Program-made: the position numbers and the translations under genes
Source of the DNA: ZC4RG25 sp023428365
GTDB lineage: Bacteria > Pseudomonadota > Alphaproteobacteria > Rhizobiales > Hyphomicrobiaceae
Assembly (NCBI GenBank): GCA_050283925.1
Contig: JBNOAI010000003.1
Span: 124,001-188,000 of the forward strand
Direction of reading: 5' to 3'
Length of the DNA: 64,000 bases
Notes under the pieces: model-generated
Told to the model about the DNA's origin: nothing
Databases searched by the model: none
The model's input: only the letters and a program-made list of their open reading frames with translations
In this document: in pieces, positions 8,097 through 16,517 of the stretch
Position numbering within the stretch: the stretch's first letter is position 1
Layout of the letters: each line of letters begins with the position of its first letter

Positions 8097-9647
8097 CTAC
8101 CGCGTCACGACGCGGGAAATCACGCGTCCGGCATTGATCGCCTGATTGAGCAGCCGCCCCCATTCAAACCCGCCCTTCGCTCCGCCGAGACGGCGCACCA
8201 ACTGTGCCCGTTGCGCCTCCGGCAGCAGCGCCGCAATACGCGCCCAGATCGCATCGATGTTGTAGCGGCCGACCGTATCATCGAGACAAGCCGGAACGAT
8301 ATCCTCCAATACGAACTCGAGATCGTTGCCCGCTGCCTCCATGGCCGCGCGGATTGTTTTCGCCTTCGGCTGCTCGCCCTTGGCAAGATCGTACGGAGGC
8401 GCCCACTCCTGGAACGGCCGCAGCCGGTCGATGTGGCTCATGACCATCATCATCGGCGGCCGCCGCCGGTTTGTGTTCTCGGCGAAATATTTCCGGATCG
8501 CGTTGAGCGCCGTGCGGTCATGCTCACGATCGGCGCGGCTGGCATCCACTACCCACACGATCAAATCGCTATCGGCCGCGACCTTCACGAGCTCTTCGAT
8601 CTGCTCGGCTTCGCCTTCGAAACCAGGACTGTCGATGATCAGAGCGGCCGGTACACCCTCTCGCGTCAATTCATAGGCGCGGAACGACGGGGTCGCTGGC
8701 AGCGCATCGACGGCAGCCTGCACCTGATCCGACAACGCATTGACCAGGCTCGACTTGCCCGCATTGACTTGCCCCGCGACGAGCAGGCGCAACGGCTCGG
8801 CAACCTGCTGCGCCAGCTCATCGCGGTCACGCCGCGTCGCAGACGAAACATGGCTCGCCAGCTCTTTATCGCTCACCCGCAGTCGCCCGCTGTAGAGGTC
8901 GATTGCAGCCCGCCCCACTTCCTGCACGTAACGCTCGGCGAGCTTGCGCGTGAGGTGATCGCGACCGGCTTCATACATCCGCTTGGAAAATTGCTCGCGG
9001 ATCTCATGCGTTGCCGCGCTGAGGGGGTTCAGCATCCGGATGATGCGCCAGATGTCGTAGGCCTGCTCGGCGTAGTCCACCACAGAGCGCCAGCCGTACA
9101 GCTTCACGATCTGGCCGATGGTGAGCTGATCGCCGAGCGGAATCTGATCGCGAATGAACGGCCCCAGTTCAGCACTGACGCGCTCGACCAGTGCCATCGC
9201 CTCGGGAGCCGTGAAGCGCAGCAGCGCATCATCGACATTGGGATGAAATTTGCGCGCAACCGTCTCGACAGTGCGCTGGCCAAGATCGAAAACAGCCTGG
9301 AAACTATCGAGCGATGCCGGATCGAGCGTCCGGGAAATGCCGCGCACATCCTTCCAGGCTTCATCTTCCAGAGGCGTCCAACTGGGATCGGGCGCAAGCT
9401 CTTCCTCGGACGTTATCTCCTTGGGCACCGCCGGGGCGCTTTTCTCGATGCGCCGGAAGCTAATCCACTCAATGCCGAAAATCAGCGTGGTGACGACACA
9501 GGCCGCAATCGCCCAATACAGAAGATAGCCATTCTGCCAAAGCCACACGCTGCCGAACGCCATGAGCGATGTCATCGGCAGCAGAAATGCGACCGCCAGC
9601 ATGCCCAAACGCAGATAAGCCCTGGCCCGTCTCGGTGTCCGCGTCAT
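8097..9647 (-). CDS. Membrane-anchored dynamin-like/Era-type GTPase
   Basis: This 516-residue protein has two N-terminal membrane helices (about 15-37 and 41-60), a long helical linker region (about 90-280) and a C-terminal G domain. G1 is GQVNAGKS (292-299) and G3 is DSPG (339-342). The G4 position reads SHID (404-407) instead of N/T-K-x-D, so the guanine-specifying lysine is missing. Its start overlaps the stop of the upstream GTPase gene (ATGA at 9644-9647), which points to translational coupling and a joint function. The fold resembles ribosome-binding or membrane-remodelling GTPases. Its exact role is unknown, and the nucleotide preference is doubtful because of G4. Confidence 0.75.
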   Translation of the reverse strand: MTRTPRRARAYLRLGMLAVAFLLPMTSLMAFGSVWLWQNGYLLYWAIAACVVTTLIFGIEWISFRRIEKSAPAVPKEITSEEELAPDPSWTPLEDEAWKDVRGISRTLDPASLDSFQAVFDLGQRTVETVARKFHPNVDDALLRFTAPEAMALVERVSAELGPFIRDQIPLGDQLTIGQIVKLYGWRSVVDYAEQAYDIWRIIRMLNPLSAATHEIREQFSKRMYEAGRDHLTRKLAERYVQEVGRAAIDLYSGRLRVSDKELASHVSSATRRDRDELAQQVAEPLRLLVAGQVNAGKSSLVNALSDQVQAAVDALPATPSFRAYELTREGVPAALIIDSPGFEGEAEQIEELVKVAADSDLIVWVVDASRADREHDRTALNAIRKYFAENTNRRRPPMMMVMSHIDRLRPFQEWAPPYDLAKGEQPKAKTIRAAMEAAGNDLEFVLEDIVPACLDDTVGRYNIDAIWARIAALLPEAQRAQLVRRLGGAKGGFEWGRLLNQAINAGRVISRVVTR

Positions 9648-10933
9648 GCTCCCGCCTGTCCGCCTTCAGGCTGGCTTGTTACTGGCCGCCGCGCCAGTTT
9701 GAATGCTTCGGCCAGCGCCTCGCTATAGGTGCGCGAAACCCCCGCCATGTCGGTTTCCCCCGCCCGTCGCCGCGCAAGAAAGTAGCACGCTGCCTTTCCG
9801 AGCGCGAACGTCGTGGCAAAGCTCGCGGCACTCGCGGCCACAGCACCTGCTGTCTGTCCATAGACCGGGATGAGCTTCATGAGCTGGCGAATACCCAACT
9901 GACCTGCCGCACGTACGATGGTGGCAGTTCCAAAGCAGCTTGCGAATTCGCCAATCGTACGCCGGTCCCATTCCACGCCGTAAATTTCCGCCAGACTATG
10001 CAGCATCTTAGCCTGCACACCCGGTACGGCCACCAAGCCGGCAAGCGGAACGACATCGGCTGCGGCGGCCGCCGTCGCGTAGCCAACGATATGCGGATGC
10101 GCCTGCACGCTGCGCGCATCGTTGTCGGCAGAGTGCACCAGTTCCAAAGCGGCAACCAACCCTGCCGGAGCCGCAATTTTCAGATCTTCCAGCAGCGCAT
10201 CGAGACCGTAAAATTGCGGCTCATAGCCATCGCCTGACTGGGTAAAATCAATGGGCACAAACAGGATCGCACCATCACCCGGCAGATCCTTGAACAGACC
10301 GCGCTGATACGCGAGCCCTCGAACAAGTTCCGGCGGAACGGCGCGCGTGTCGGGCAGACCATCCTCATCGAACGGATACGACGGGCGATGGTTTTCGCCA
10401 GCCTTATATGCATCGTGTAGAGAGGTTTGCGCCACGACCACAGGCCAATCCGGGCGCCGATTTCGGACATCGCGAACCAACGACACGATGGCATCCTGTT
10501 GCGGGTCCAGTGCGCGCATCACGACCAGCATCAAATGCGCCTGACCTTCAGCGAACGCGAGATCCTCCGTCGGATCGTAATTGGTTTCACCCAATCCGCG
10601 CGTATCGAGGAAGCGGATCACCGGAGCTTCGGCAGGAAAATCGAAAACCCGCGACGTGCGCGTGCACGGCGCAAATCCACTGCCAACCTCAGCCTGTGAG
10701 GCACCTGTCAGCGCCCGGACGATCGACGTTTTGCCCGATTGCACCTTGCCGACCAGCCAGACAACAGTGGCGGCGTGTTGAGCGGTCGTTTTGATGGCTT
10801 GAGCTTCGCGGGCGCCGGCGGCCGGGTTCATCACCGCAGCCCACACGTCATTCCAATACCGTGAAAACAGTCCGCGCGAACGATCCATCCAGCTTGTCAT
10901 GTCGCGCGCATCTTTTGAAGCCGTTGTCACCAC
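9644..10933 (-). CDS. GTPase with DUF697-like C-terminal membrane domain
   Basis: This 429-residue protein has an N-terminal G domain and a C-terminal hydrophobic, alanine/glycine-rich region (about 285-400) that looks like DUF697, the membrane-associating domain of YcjF-type proteins. G1 is GKVQSGKT (62-69) and G3 is DTRG (110-113). The G4 position reads SLHD (171-174), again without the usual N/T and K. It is the first gene of a coupled pair with the membrane GTPase at 8097-9647; the two share a four-base ATGA overlap. By analogy, such pairs may form a heteromeric membrane complex, but nothing in the sequence shows the process served. Confidence 0.75.
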   Translation of the reverse strand: MVTTASKDARDMTSWMDRSRGLFSRYWNDVWAAVMNPAAGAREAQAIKTTAQHAATVVWLVGKVQSGKTSIVRALTGASQAEVGSGFAPCTRTSRVFDFPAEAPVIRFLDTRGLGETNYDPTEDLAFAEGQAHLMLVVMRALDPQQDAIVSLVRDVRNRRPDWPVVVAQTSLHDAYKAGENHRPSYPFDEDGLPDTRAVPPELVRGLAYQRGLFKDLPGDGAILFVPIDFTQSGDGYEPQFYGLDALLEDLKIAAPAGLVAALELVHSADNDARSVQAHPHIVGYATAAAAADVVPLAGLVAVPGVQAKMLHSLAEIYGVEWDRRTIGEFASCFGTATIVRAAGQLGIRQLMKLIPVYGQTAGAVAASAASFATTFALGKAACYFLARRRAGETDMAGVSRTYSEALAEAFKLARRPVTSQPEGGQAGA

Positions 10934-10984
10934 CGCCTCGAACTAATGCCAGCGGTCGTGCGCTTCAAGAGCTTCCACCTGCCG

Positions 10985-11164
10985 TTAATGATATCGGATC
11001 ATCTCTTCCTTCAGAAGATCCCGCAAAAGCTCATCCAGCAGCTCAGTGGCAAGCGCATGCGCCATGGGAGCATCCATATGCTCGGCAAGCATTTTCATGC
11101 CGGCGATAATGGCTGCGCCCGCTTCTTCGATATCCTCGGTCTGCTGCCCCCTTGCGCACCACAT
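10985..11164 (-). CDS. Possible small acidic helical protein
   Basis: This 59-residue reading frame starts at an ATG that follows AAGGGA by nine bases and ends at TAA (10985-10987). The product is predicted to be helical and mostly acidic (TEDIEEAGAA, ATELLDELLRDLLKEE) and resembles no family I know. It lies between ubiB and the GTPase pair on the same strand, 51 bases upstream of the GTPase start. The reading frame extends further upstream to an ATG at 11248, but the extra residues are basic and low in conviction. It may be real or chance. Confidence 0.4.
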   Translation of the reverse strand: MWCARGQQTEDIEEAGAAIIAGMKMLAEHMDAPMAHALATELLDELLRDLLKEEMIRYH

Positions 11165-11281
11165 GTCTTTTCGTCCCTTGGGTTGGCACTCGGGGTGTGA
11201 ACGCCTTAGAGAACGAAACGATCCCCGAACGGGCAAACGCCGAGACAATTCAGGCCGGGGATCGGCATTTTCGCAGGTGGG

Positions 11282-12874
11282 TCAGTCGAACAACATCGAA
11301 ACGGCAAGCGCGAGCAAACTCAGTGCACCGATCCAGAGAGCGGCGCGGCCCCAACGATCTCCGCGTGCCTGCTCGGCAGCGATCTGCTCGACCGTTTCAC
11401 GATCCAAGCGCACGCCATTGCGCGCCATCTCGGCAAGCGCCGAGGCGCTTTGCTCAGCCTTGCTCAATAATCCTGGAACATCGGCCAGCAGTTTACCGAT
11501 GGTGCCTGCACCCTCGCCCGCCTCGCGCAACGCACCGGCAACGCCGGCATTGGCCTCGACCCATTCTTTCGCGACGGGCTCAGCCGCGGTCCACAAGTTG
11601 AGATTGGGATCGAGACCCCGCGCCACGCCTTCGACGATCACCATGCTCTTTTGCAGCAGGATCAGCTCCGGACGCGTCTCCATGTCGAAGACTTCGGTGT
11701 AAGCGAACAACTGGCCCAGCAGATCGGCCATCGAGATTTCATCCGCCGTCTTGCCGTGGATCGGTTCACCGATAGCCCGCAACGCCTGCGCGAACACCTC
11801 GACGGGATGATGCGGCGGCACGTAACCCGCCCAGAAATGAACCTCCGCCGCACGTCGGTAGTCGCGGGTGATGATGCCGTGCAGGATCTCGGCGAGGAAG
11901 CGGCGTTCCTTCATGCCGAGCCGGCCCATGATGCCGAAATCGACCGCAACCACCTTGCCCATCTCGTCGACGAACAGATTGCCCTGATGCATATCGGCGT
12001 GGAAGAAGCCATCGCGCATCGCATGGCGCAAGAAGCTGCGCAGCACGATCTGCCCGAGTTCGTGACAATTGTGCCCAGCCGACTCCAGCGCAGCACGGTC
12101 AGAAATCGGAATGCCGTCGATCCATTCCAGCGTCATCACGCGTCGCGCCGTACGCCGCCAATCGACCTGAGGCACGCGAAAGTTTTCGTCGTGCGCACTG
12201 TTCTCGGCCATTTCCGAGATTGCGGCAGCCTCCAGCCTCAGATCCATTTCGAGCTGCGTGGTGCGCGCCATCGTATCCACCACCGCGACCGGACGCAGCC
12301 GGCGCGAAGGCTCATGGAACCGCTCGATCGAGCGCGCCACCATGTAAAAGCTATCGAGGTCGCGCTTGAACCGCTTCTCGATCCCCGGACGCAGGATCTT
12401 AACGGCCACCTTACGGCGCTGACCGTTCTCGATCACGACAGCCTTATGCACCTGAGCAATCGACGCCGCCGCCACTGGCGGACCGAACTCGACGAAGTGG
12501 TCTTCGAGTTTCCCGCCCAGCGCCTCCTCGACGGCAGCGCGTGCTTCCGCCATCGAAAACGGCGGCATCTTATCCTGCAAGTGACGCAGGTCGGTGGCCA
12601 ACTCCGGCCCGATGACGTCCGCGCGCGTGGCGAGGAACTGGCCCATCTTGATGTAACTCGGCCCCAGCGAGGCAATCGCATCCGTCAATCGCGTATCTTC
12701 GGATTTCCCAGCGCGAAACGGCCACGTGATCGCGCGCACCGGCCAGGTCAACGCGTAAGCGAGGGTCAACGCCAGGGGTGCCTTGGTCCCGCGGGGTACG
12801 AAGCGCACGCCATGCTGCGCCAGCACCAAACCGGCACGGCCAAGGCGAAACAGATTTGCCAGAGCGTTTGCCAT
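11282..12874 (-). CDS. ubiB: Ubiquinone biosynthesis atypical kinase/ATPase UbiB
   Basis: This 530-residue member of the ABC1/ADCK/UbiB family is needed for aerobic coenzyme Q synthesis, probably through ATPase activity on lipid intermediates at the inner membrane. Signatures are KMGQ at 76-79, the alanine-rich nucleotide loop (PPVAAASIAQVHKA), the catalytic FFHADMHQGNLF segment and AVDFGIMGRL as the DFG-type metal motif. A C-terminal membrane helix (about 507-526) completes the usual layout. It lies immediately downstream of ubiE on the same strand with a five-base gap, so the two are almost certainly co-transcribed. Confidence 0.95.
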   Translation of the reverse strand: MANALANLFRLGRAGLVLAQHGVRFVPRGTKAPLALTLAYALTWPVRAITWPFRAGKSEDTRLTDAIASLGPSYIKMGQFLATRADVIGPELATDLRHLQDKMPPFSMAEARAAVEEALGGKLEDHFVEFGPPVAAASIAQVHKAVVIENGQRRKVAVKILRPGIEKRFKRDLDSFYMVARSIERFHEPSRRLRPVAVVDTMARTTQLEMDLRLEAAAISEMAENSAHDENFRVPQVDWRRTARRVMTLEWIDGIPISDRAALESAGHNCHELGQIVLRSFLRHAMRDGFFHADMHQGNLFVDEMGKVVAVDFGIMGRLGMKERRFLAEILHGIITRDYRRAAEVHFWAGYVPPHHPVEVFAQALRAIGEPIHGKTADEISMADLLGQLFAYTEVFDMETRPELILLQKSMVIVEGVARGLDPNLNLWTAAEPVAKEWVEANAGVAGALREAGEGAGTIGKLLADVPGLLSKAEQSASALAEMARNGVRLDRETVEQIAAEQARGDRWGRAALWIGALSLLALAVSMLFD

Positions 12875-12879
12875 GGAGG

Positions 12880-13653
12880 TCAGATGCGCCAGCCGGAATG
12901 GATGGCGGCGATGCCACCCGTGAGATTGCGGTAGGTCACGTTCGCAAAACCGGCCGCGCGGATCTTCGCGGCGAACGCCTCCTGGTTCGGAAACTTGCGG
13001 ATGCTCTCGACGAGATAGCGGTAGGACTCCTCCGAGCCACCCGCCACGCGTCCAAGACGCGGGATGATCTGGAAGGAATGCAGGTCATACAGCCGGTCGA
13101 GCATCGGCACCTGGCATTCGGAAAACTCCAGGCATAGGAAATGGCCGCCGCGCTTCAGCACGCGATAGGCTTCGCTCAACGCCTGATCGATGCGCGTCAC
13201 ATTGCGGATGCCGAAGGCAATCGTATAGGCGTCAAATGACCTGTCCGGGAATGGCAGCGCTTCCGCATTCCCCTGCACGAGCGAAATCTGCTGGTCGCGA
13301 TGCTCAGTCTCGACCTTGCGTTGGCCGACGCGCAGCATTTCCTCGCTGATGTCGCACACGACGGCGCGGCAACCCTGCCCGCCCGCGCGCGCATATTTCA
13401 GAGCCACATCGGCAGTGCCACCCGCGACGTCGATCAGGCTGAACGCCTGATCAGAGCGTGGCGGGTTCAGCATGGTGATCAGGTCGTCCTTCCACAGCCG
13501 ATGCAGGCCGCCGGACATCAGATCGTTCATCAGGTCGTAGCGTTCGGCAACGGTCGAGAAGACCTCGTTGACAAGGCCCTGCCGTTCCTCGGGGCGGACA
13601 TCCCGGAAACCGAACGTCGATGATGTATCGTGCTGATCTTGGTTGCTTATCAT
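12880..13653 (-). CDS. ubiE: Demethylmenaquinone/ubiquinone C-methyltransferase UbiE
   Basis: This 257-residue class I SAM-dependent methyltransferase carries out the C-methylation step of ubiquinone synthesis (and of menaquinone where present). Motif I is DVAGGTADVALK, and the family signatures AERYDLMNDLMSGG and AFGIRNVTRIDQAL are present, with an ending GGIAAIHSGWRI. I took the ATG at 13653 (start MISNQDQ), which gives the usual length; an ATG four codons earlier and one at 13791 are also open, but the latter overlaps mutM and has no family character. It is divergent from mutM and followed by ubiB. Confidence 0.94.
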   Translation of the reverse strand: MISNQDQHDTSSTFGFRDVRPEERQGLVNEVFSTVAERYDLMNDLMSGGLHRLWKDDLITMLNPPRSDQAFSLIDVAGGTADVALKYARAGGQGCRAVVCDISEEMLRVGQRKVETEHRDQQISLVQGNAEALPFPDRSFDAYTIAFGIRNVTRIDQALSEAYRVLKRGGHFLCLEFSECQVPMLDRLYDLHSFQIIPRLGRVAGGSEESYRYLVESIRKFPNQEAFAAKIRAAGFANVTYRNLTGGIAAIHSGWRI

Positions 13654-13806
13654 GGCGCGCACCATATCTGAGCCGCGGCCGCAGCGCCAATCCGGCTGCG
13701 CGTACGGTGGAAGGGTGCTTAACATGCACCTTCGGGCTCGCCTTGTCGCTGCAGCACGGCTAAACCATGCCCCGGCAAATTGCCCCGCCACGGAGCACGA
13801 TCACAG

Positions 13807-14694
13807 GTGCCAGAGCTTCCCGAAGTCGAAACCGTCCGCCGCGGCCTGGAGCCGGTGATGGCCGGCAAGCGAATCCGCCGGCTGGAGCAACGCCGCCCGG
13901 ACCTGCGGTTTCCGTTCCCGGAGCGGTTTGCGGAACGCCTCGAAGGACAGCGCATCGAGCGGATCGGCCGCCGCGCCAAGTACTTGATGGCTCATTTGTC
14001 GAGTGGAGAGGTGCTGGTGATGCACCTCGGGATGAGCGGTCGCTTCACGATCGCCCTGCCGGGACGGGGGCGATCCGCGGTGCTGGGCGAATACATCTAC
14101 GAGCACGACGGCAATCCCATCCACGATCACGTGCGGTTTGAGTTGGAGGGGGGCGCCACCGTCACCTACAACGACCCGCGCCGGTTCGGGTACATGGTGC
14201 TGATCCCCGAGGATACGCTTGACCAGCATCCGCTGTTTCGCGGCCTCGGCGTGGAGCCGCTCGGCAATGCCTTGAACGCCGACTATCTGGCGTCGCGGGC
14301 ACGCGGCCGGAAAACCGATCTCAAGGCCTTCCTGATGGACCAGCGCAACGTCGCGGGACTTGGCAACATCTACGTCTGTGAGGCCCTGAACCAATCCGGG
14401 ATCAGCCCGATGCGCGTGTCCTCATCGCTTGCAACCGCCTCCGGCCGGCCAACGCTACGCACGGAACGGCTCGTCCCCGCCATACGTTCGGTGCTGGAGC
14501 GGGCCATTCTCGCCGGTGGCTCGACGCTCCGTGATTATCGCCAGGCCGATGGCTCAACGGGCGCGTTCCAGGAGTCCTTTCTGGTTTATGGTCGCGAAGG
14601 GGAACCTTGCCTGACGCCCGGCTGCCGGGGCATTGTCCAGCGCAGCGTCCAAGCTGGACGTTCGACGTTCCACTGCCCTAAGTGTCAGCGATAA
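13807..14694 (+). CDS. mutM: Formamidopyrimidine-DNA glycosylase (Fpg)
   Basis: This 295-residue base-excision-repair enzyme removes 8-oxoguanine and formamidopyrimidines and nicks the abasic site. The catalytic proline must be residue 2 once Met is removed, so the start is the GTG at 13807, giving MPELPEVETVRRG; an ATG at 13780 would put nine extra residues ahead of it. GGAG at 13792-13795 precedes. The beta-hairpin lysine is in RRAKYLMAHL, and the C-terminal zinc finger has C-x4-C (CLTPGC) and C-x2-C (CPKC). It is divergent from ubiE, and a small exported protein follows 12 bases later. Confidence 0.96.
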   Translation: MPELPEVETVRRGLEPVMAGKRIRRLEQRRPDLRFPFPERFAERLEGQRIERIGRRAKYLMAHLSSGEVLVMHLGMSGRFTIALPGRGRSAVLGEYIYEHDGNPIHDHVRFELEGGATVTYNDPRRFGYMVLIPEDTLDQHPLFRGLGVEPLGNALNADYLASRARGRKTDLKAFLMDQRNVAGLGNIYVCEALNQSGISPMRVSSSLATASGRPTLRTERLVPAIRSVLERAILAGGSTLRDYRQADGSTGAFQESFLVYGREGEPCLTPGCRGIVQRSVQAGRSTFHCPKCQR

Positions 14695-14706
14695 TCTGGA
14701 GGAAGA

Positions 14707-15006
14707 TTGTTCATCAATTGTAGGCGGATTGCCACCACACTCTTTTGGTGCCTCGTTGCAACGCCGGTGTTTGCGCAAGACCTCGCGAGCAGTTTTGCAA
14801 AATTCCCGCTAAAGGATTGGGACAGGTTGAGAATGGATCAACGGGTCCAAATCTCGCGCGAGCTTGGCAACGCCAACGGACTGCGCAGTAATACTTACAT
14901 TAATGCGTGCATGAAGACCCTCGCGGGGGATATCAGATTCGAGAATCGTCCCATGAAAGAAGCTTTCGACGCTTGCATTGAATCGGGAAAGCGCGACGGC
15001 GAATAA
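14707..15006 (+). CDS. Small exported protein of unknown function
   Basis: This 99-residue protein has a signal peptide (hydrophobic stretch about 8-21, cleavage after PVFA) followed by a polar, helical mature part with two cysteines (residues 68 and 90) that could form one disulfide. It does not share the four-cysteine layout of the genes at 955-2934. The start is unusual: TTG at 14707 lies only three bases after GGAGGA (14698-14703), and no ATG exists in a useful place. It lies between mutM and the crotonase gene and may be transcribed with them. I recognise no family. Confidence 0.55.
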   Translation: MFINCRRIATTLFWCLVATPVFAQDLASSFAKFPLKDWDRLRMDQRVQISRELGNANGLRSNTYINACMKTLAGDIRFENRPMKEAFDACIESGKRDGE

Positions 15007-15036
15007 CGCGGGGTTTCAGGAGCATAGGGAAAGCAC

Positions 15037-15810
15037 ATGGCTTACCAGAACATCCTCGTCGAGACCCGTGGCAAAGTCGGTCTCATCACGCTGAATCGCC
15101 CACAGGCGTTGAACGCCCTCAACAGTGCGCTGATCGCAGAACTGAACACCGTGATCGACCAGTGGGAGGCCGATGACGCCATTGCCTGCATGGTCATTAC
15201 GGGCTCCGAAAAGGCGTTCGCGGCTGGCGCGGATATCAAGGAGATCCAGTCCAAGACCTACATGGAGGTTTTCCGCGAGGACTTCATCGGCTCGTGGGAT
15301 CACATCACGCGCTGTCGCAAGCCGGTCATCGCGGCCGTAGCGGGCTTCGCACTCGGCGGCGGTTGCGAATTGGCTATGATGTGCGACTTCATCATCGCGG
15401 CCGACACGGCGAAGTTCGGTCAGCCGGAAATCAAGATCGGCATCATGCCGGGGGCTGGTGGCACCCAGCGTCTGGCGCGCTTCGTCGGCAAGGCCAAGGC
15501 CATGGACATGTGCCTCACGGGTCGCATGATGGATGCAACCGAGGCCGAGCACTGCGGGCTTGTCAGCCGCGTCGTTCCCGCCGCCAATCTGCTCGATGAG
15601 GCGATCAAGGCGGCCGAGACCATCGCCAGCATGTCGCTGCCTGCGGTGATGATGACGAAGGAGAGCGTGAACCGGTCGTTCGAGACAACGCTCGGCGAAG
15701 GCATTCGCTTCGAGCGCCGCGTGTTCCACTCGCTGTTCTCGACTGAGGATCAGAAGGAAGGCATGGCCGCGTTCGCCGAAAAGCGGAAACCGGCGTTTAA
15801 GAACCGCTGA
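15037..15810 (+). CDS. Short-chain enoyl-CoA hydratase (crotonase)
   Basis: This 257-residue crotonase-fold enzyme hydrates trans-2-enoyl-CoA to 3-hydroxyacyl-CoA in fatty acid or butanoate metabolism. The two catalytic glutamates are E111 in GGGCELAMMCD and E131 in GQPEIKIGIMPGAGG. The oxyanion-hole glycines precede them (AAGADIKE, FALGGGC). Both glutamates are present, which fits a hydratase better than an isomerase or dehalogenase relative. The length matches bacterial FadB-independent hydratases of the ECHS1 type. It ends at a good terminator (15838-15870) and converges with the membrane protein pair that follows. Confidence 0.93.
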   Translation: MAYQNILVETRGKVGLITLNRPQALNALNSALIAELNTVIDQWEADDAIACMVITGSEKAFAAGADIKEIQSKTYMEVFREDFIGSWDHITRCRKPVIAAVAGFALGGGCELAMMCDFIIAADTAKFGQPEIKIGIMPGAGGTQRLARFVGKAKAMDMCLTGRMMDATEAEHCGLVSRVVPAANLLDEAIKAAETIASMSLPAVMMTKESVNRSFETTLGEGIRFERRVFHSLFSTEDQKEGMAAFAEKRKPAFKNR

Positions 15811-15837
15811 TCCGCCACGAAATCGCAGAGAGATCAT

Positions 15838-15870
15838 GCCCTGGCCAATCAACGTTGGCTGGGGCTTTCT
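15838..15870 (+). terminator. Rho-independent terminator of the crotonase gene
   Basis: An 11-bp stem with two G-T pairs (15838-15848 with 15855-15865) and a six-base loop is followed by TTTCT. It lies 27 bases after the crotonase stop and touches the stop codon of the opposing gene. Confidence 0.65.
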
Positions 15871-16468
15871 ATGCCCGCATCAGCTTGCGCTGCGTGATCA
15901 CAGCGATTGCGGATAGTCCGACGATCGCCAAGCCACCAAACAGAAAGATCTGATTGGCCGCCCAGTCGGGCCGGAATGTTTCCAGCTTACCGGAGCCGAT
16001 GAGAAATACGAGGCCGGCGACCGCGGCAACGCCCTGAAGCATCGTCAACTGCAACCCGCGCTGCAGGACCGGTCTCCGCGCCCCGGGTCCAGCCCGGTCC
16101 AGCAAGACGCCGAAGACGTAAGCAAATGCACCGAGCAGAGCCATGCCCGCCCCGTACTGCCAGCCGTGTTGCCATCTGAGGCCCGACAGCGTGTAGACAG
16201 CAAACATCGCGACCGCGCCCCAGACGAACGCGATCGCCATCAGCCATGCATTGAAGCGTGCGGCCTCAACGGCTGCTTCATCCGTTGTCTGCTCTTCCGA
16301 CCACAGCGGCTGATTGGCCCGTAGCCCAACCACCAGAACCACCAAAGCGAATAGTCCAGCGGACGCACCCACGAGCATCTGCGCGCCGCGCCCGGCTCCC
16401 AGAACGATCACTGCGACGCTCAGGCAAAGCGCCAGGATCAGCCACGGTGCAACTCTTTGAAACGACAT
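15869..16468 (-). CDS. Five-helix membrane protein, paralogue of the adjacent gene
   Basis: This 199-residue protein has about five hydrophobic segments and few charged residues between them. I recognise no family. It aligns over its length with the product of 16518-17117: both have a NAW-x-M ... WG ... LRW-x3-W block in the middle and end with DWAAN followed by a hydrophobic helix and a basic tail. I chose the ATG at 16468 (MSFQRVAP) because it gives the same length as the neighbour; an ATG at 16576 is also in frame. The two genes are 49 bases apart on one strand, so this is a tandem duplication. Confidence 0.65.
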   Translation of the reverse strand: MSFQRVAPWLILALCLSVAVIVLGAGRGAQMLVGASAGLFALVVLVVGLRANQPLWSEEQTTDEAAVEAARFNAWLMAIAFVWGAVAMFAVYTLSGLRWQHGWQYGAGMALLGAFAYVFGVLLDRAGPGARRPVLQRGLQLTMLQGVAAVAGLVFLIGSGKLETFRPDWAANQIFLFGGLAIVGLSAIAVITQRKLMRA

Positions 16469-16517
16469 ATCGACGATCTCCGGCCCGTCGCCAGCTCCCT
16501 GACCAGCGTCGTTTGGC

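Noticed and set aside
8211..9728. A 505-codon open frame on the plus strand opposite the membrane GTPase gene.
   Set aside because: It is the antisense of a well-supported gene; the translation is rich in Arg, His and Gln, with no domain, signal or ribosome site.
11651..12934. A 427-codon plus-strand frame opposite ubiB.
   Set aside because: Antisense of ubiB, which has all family motifs.
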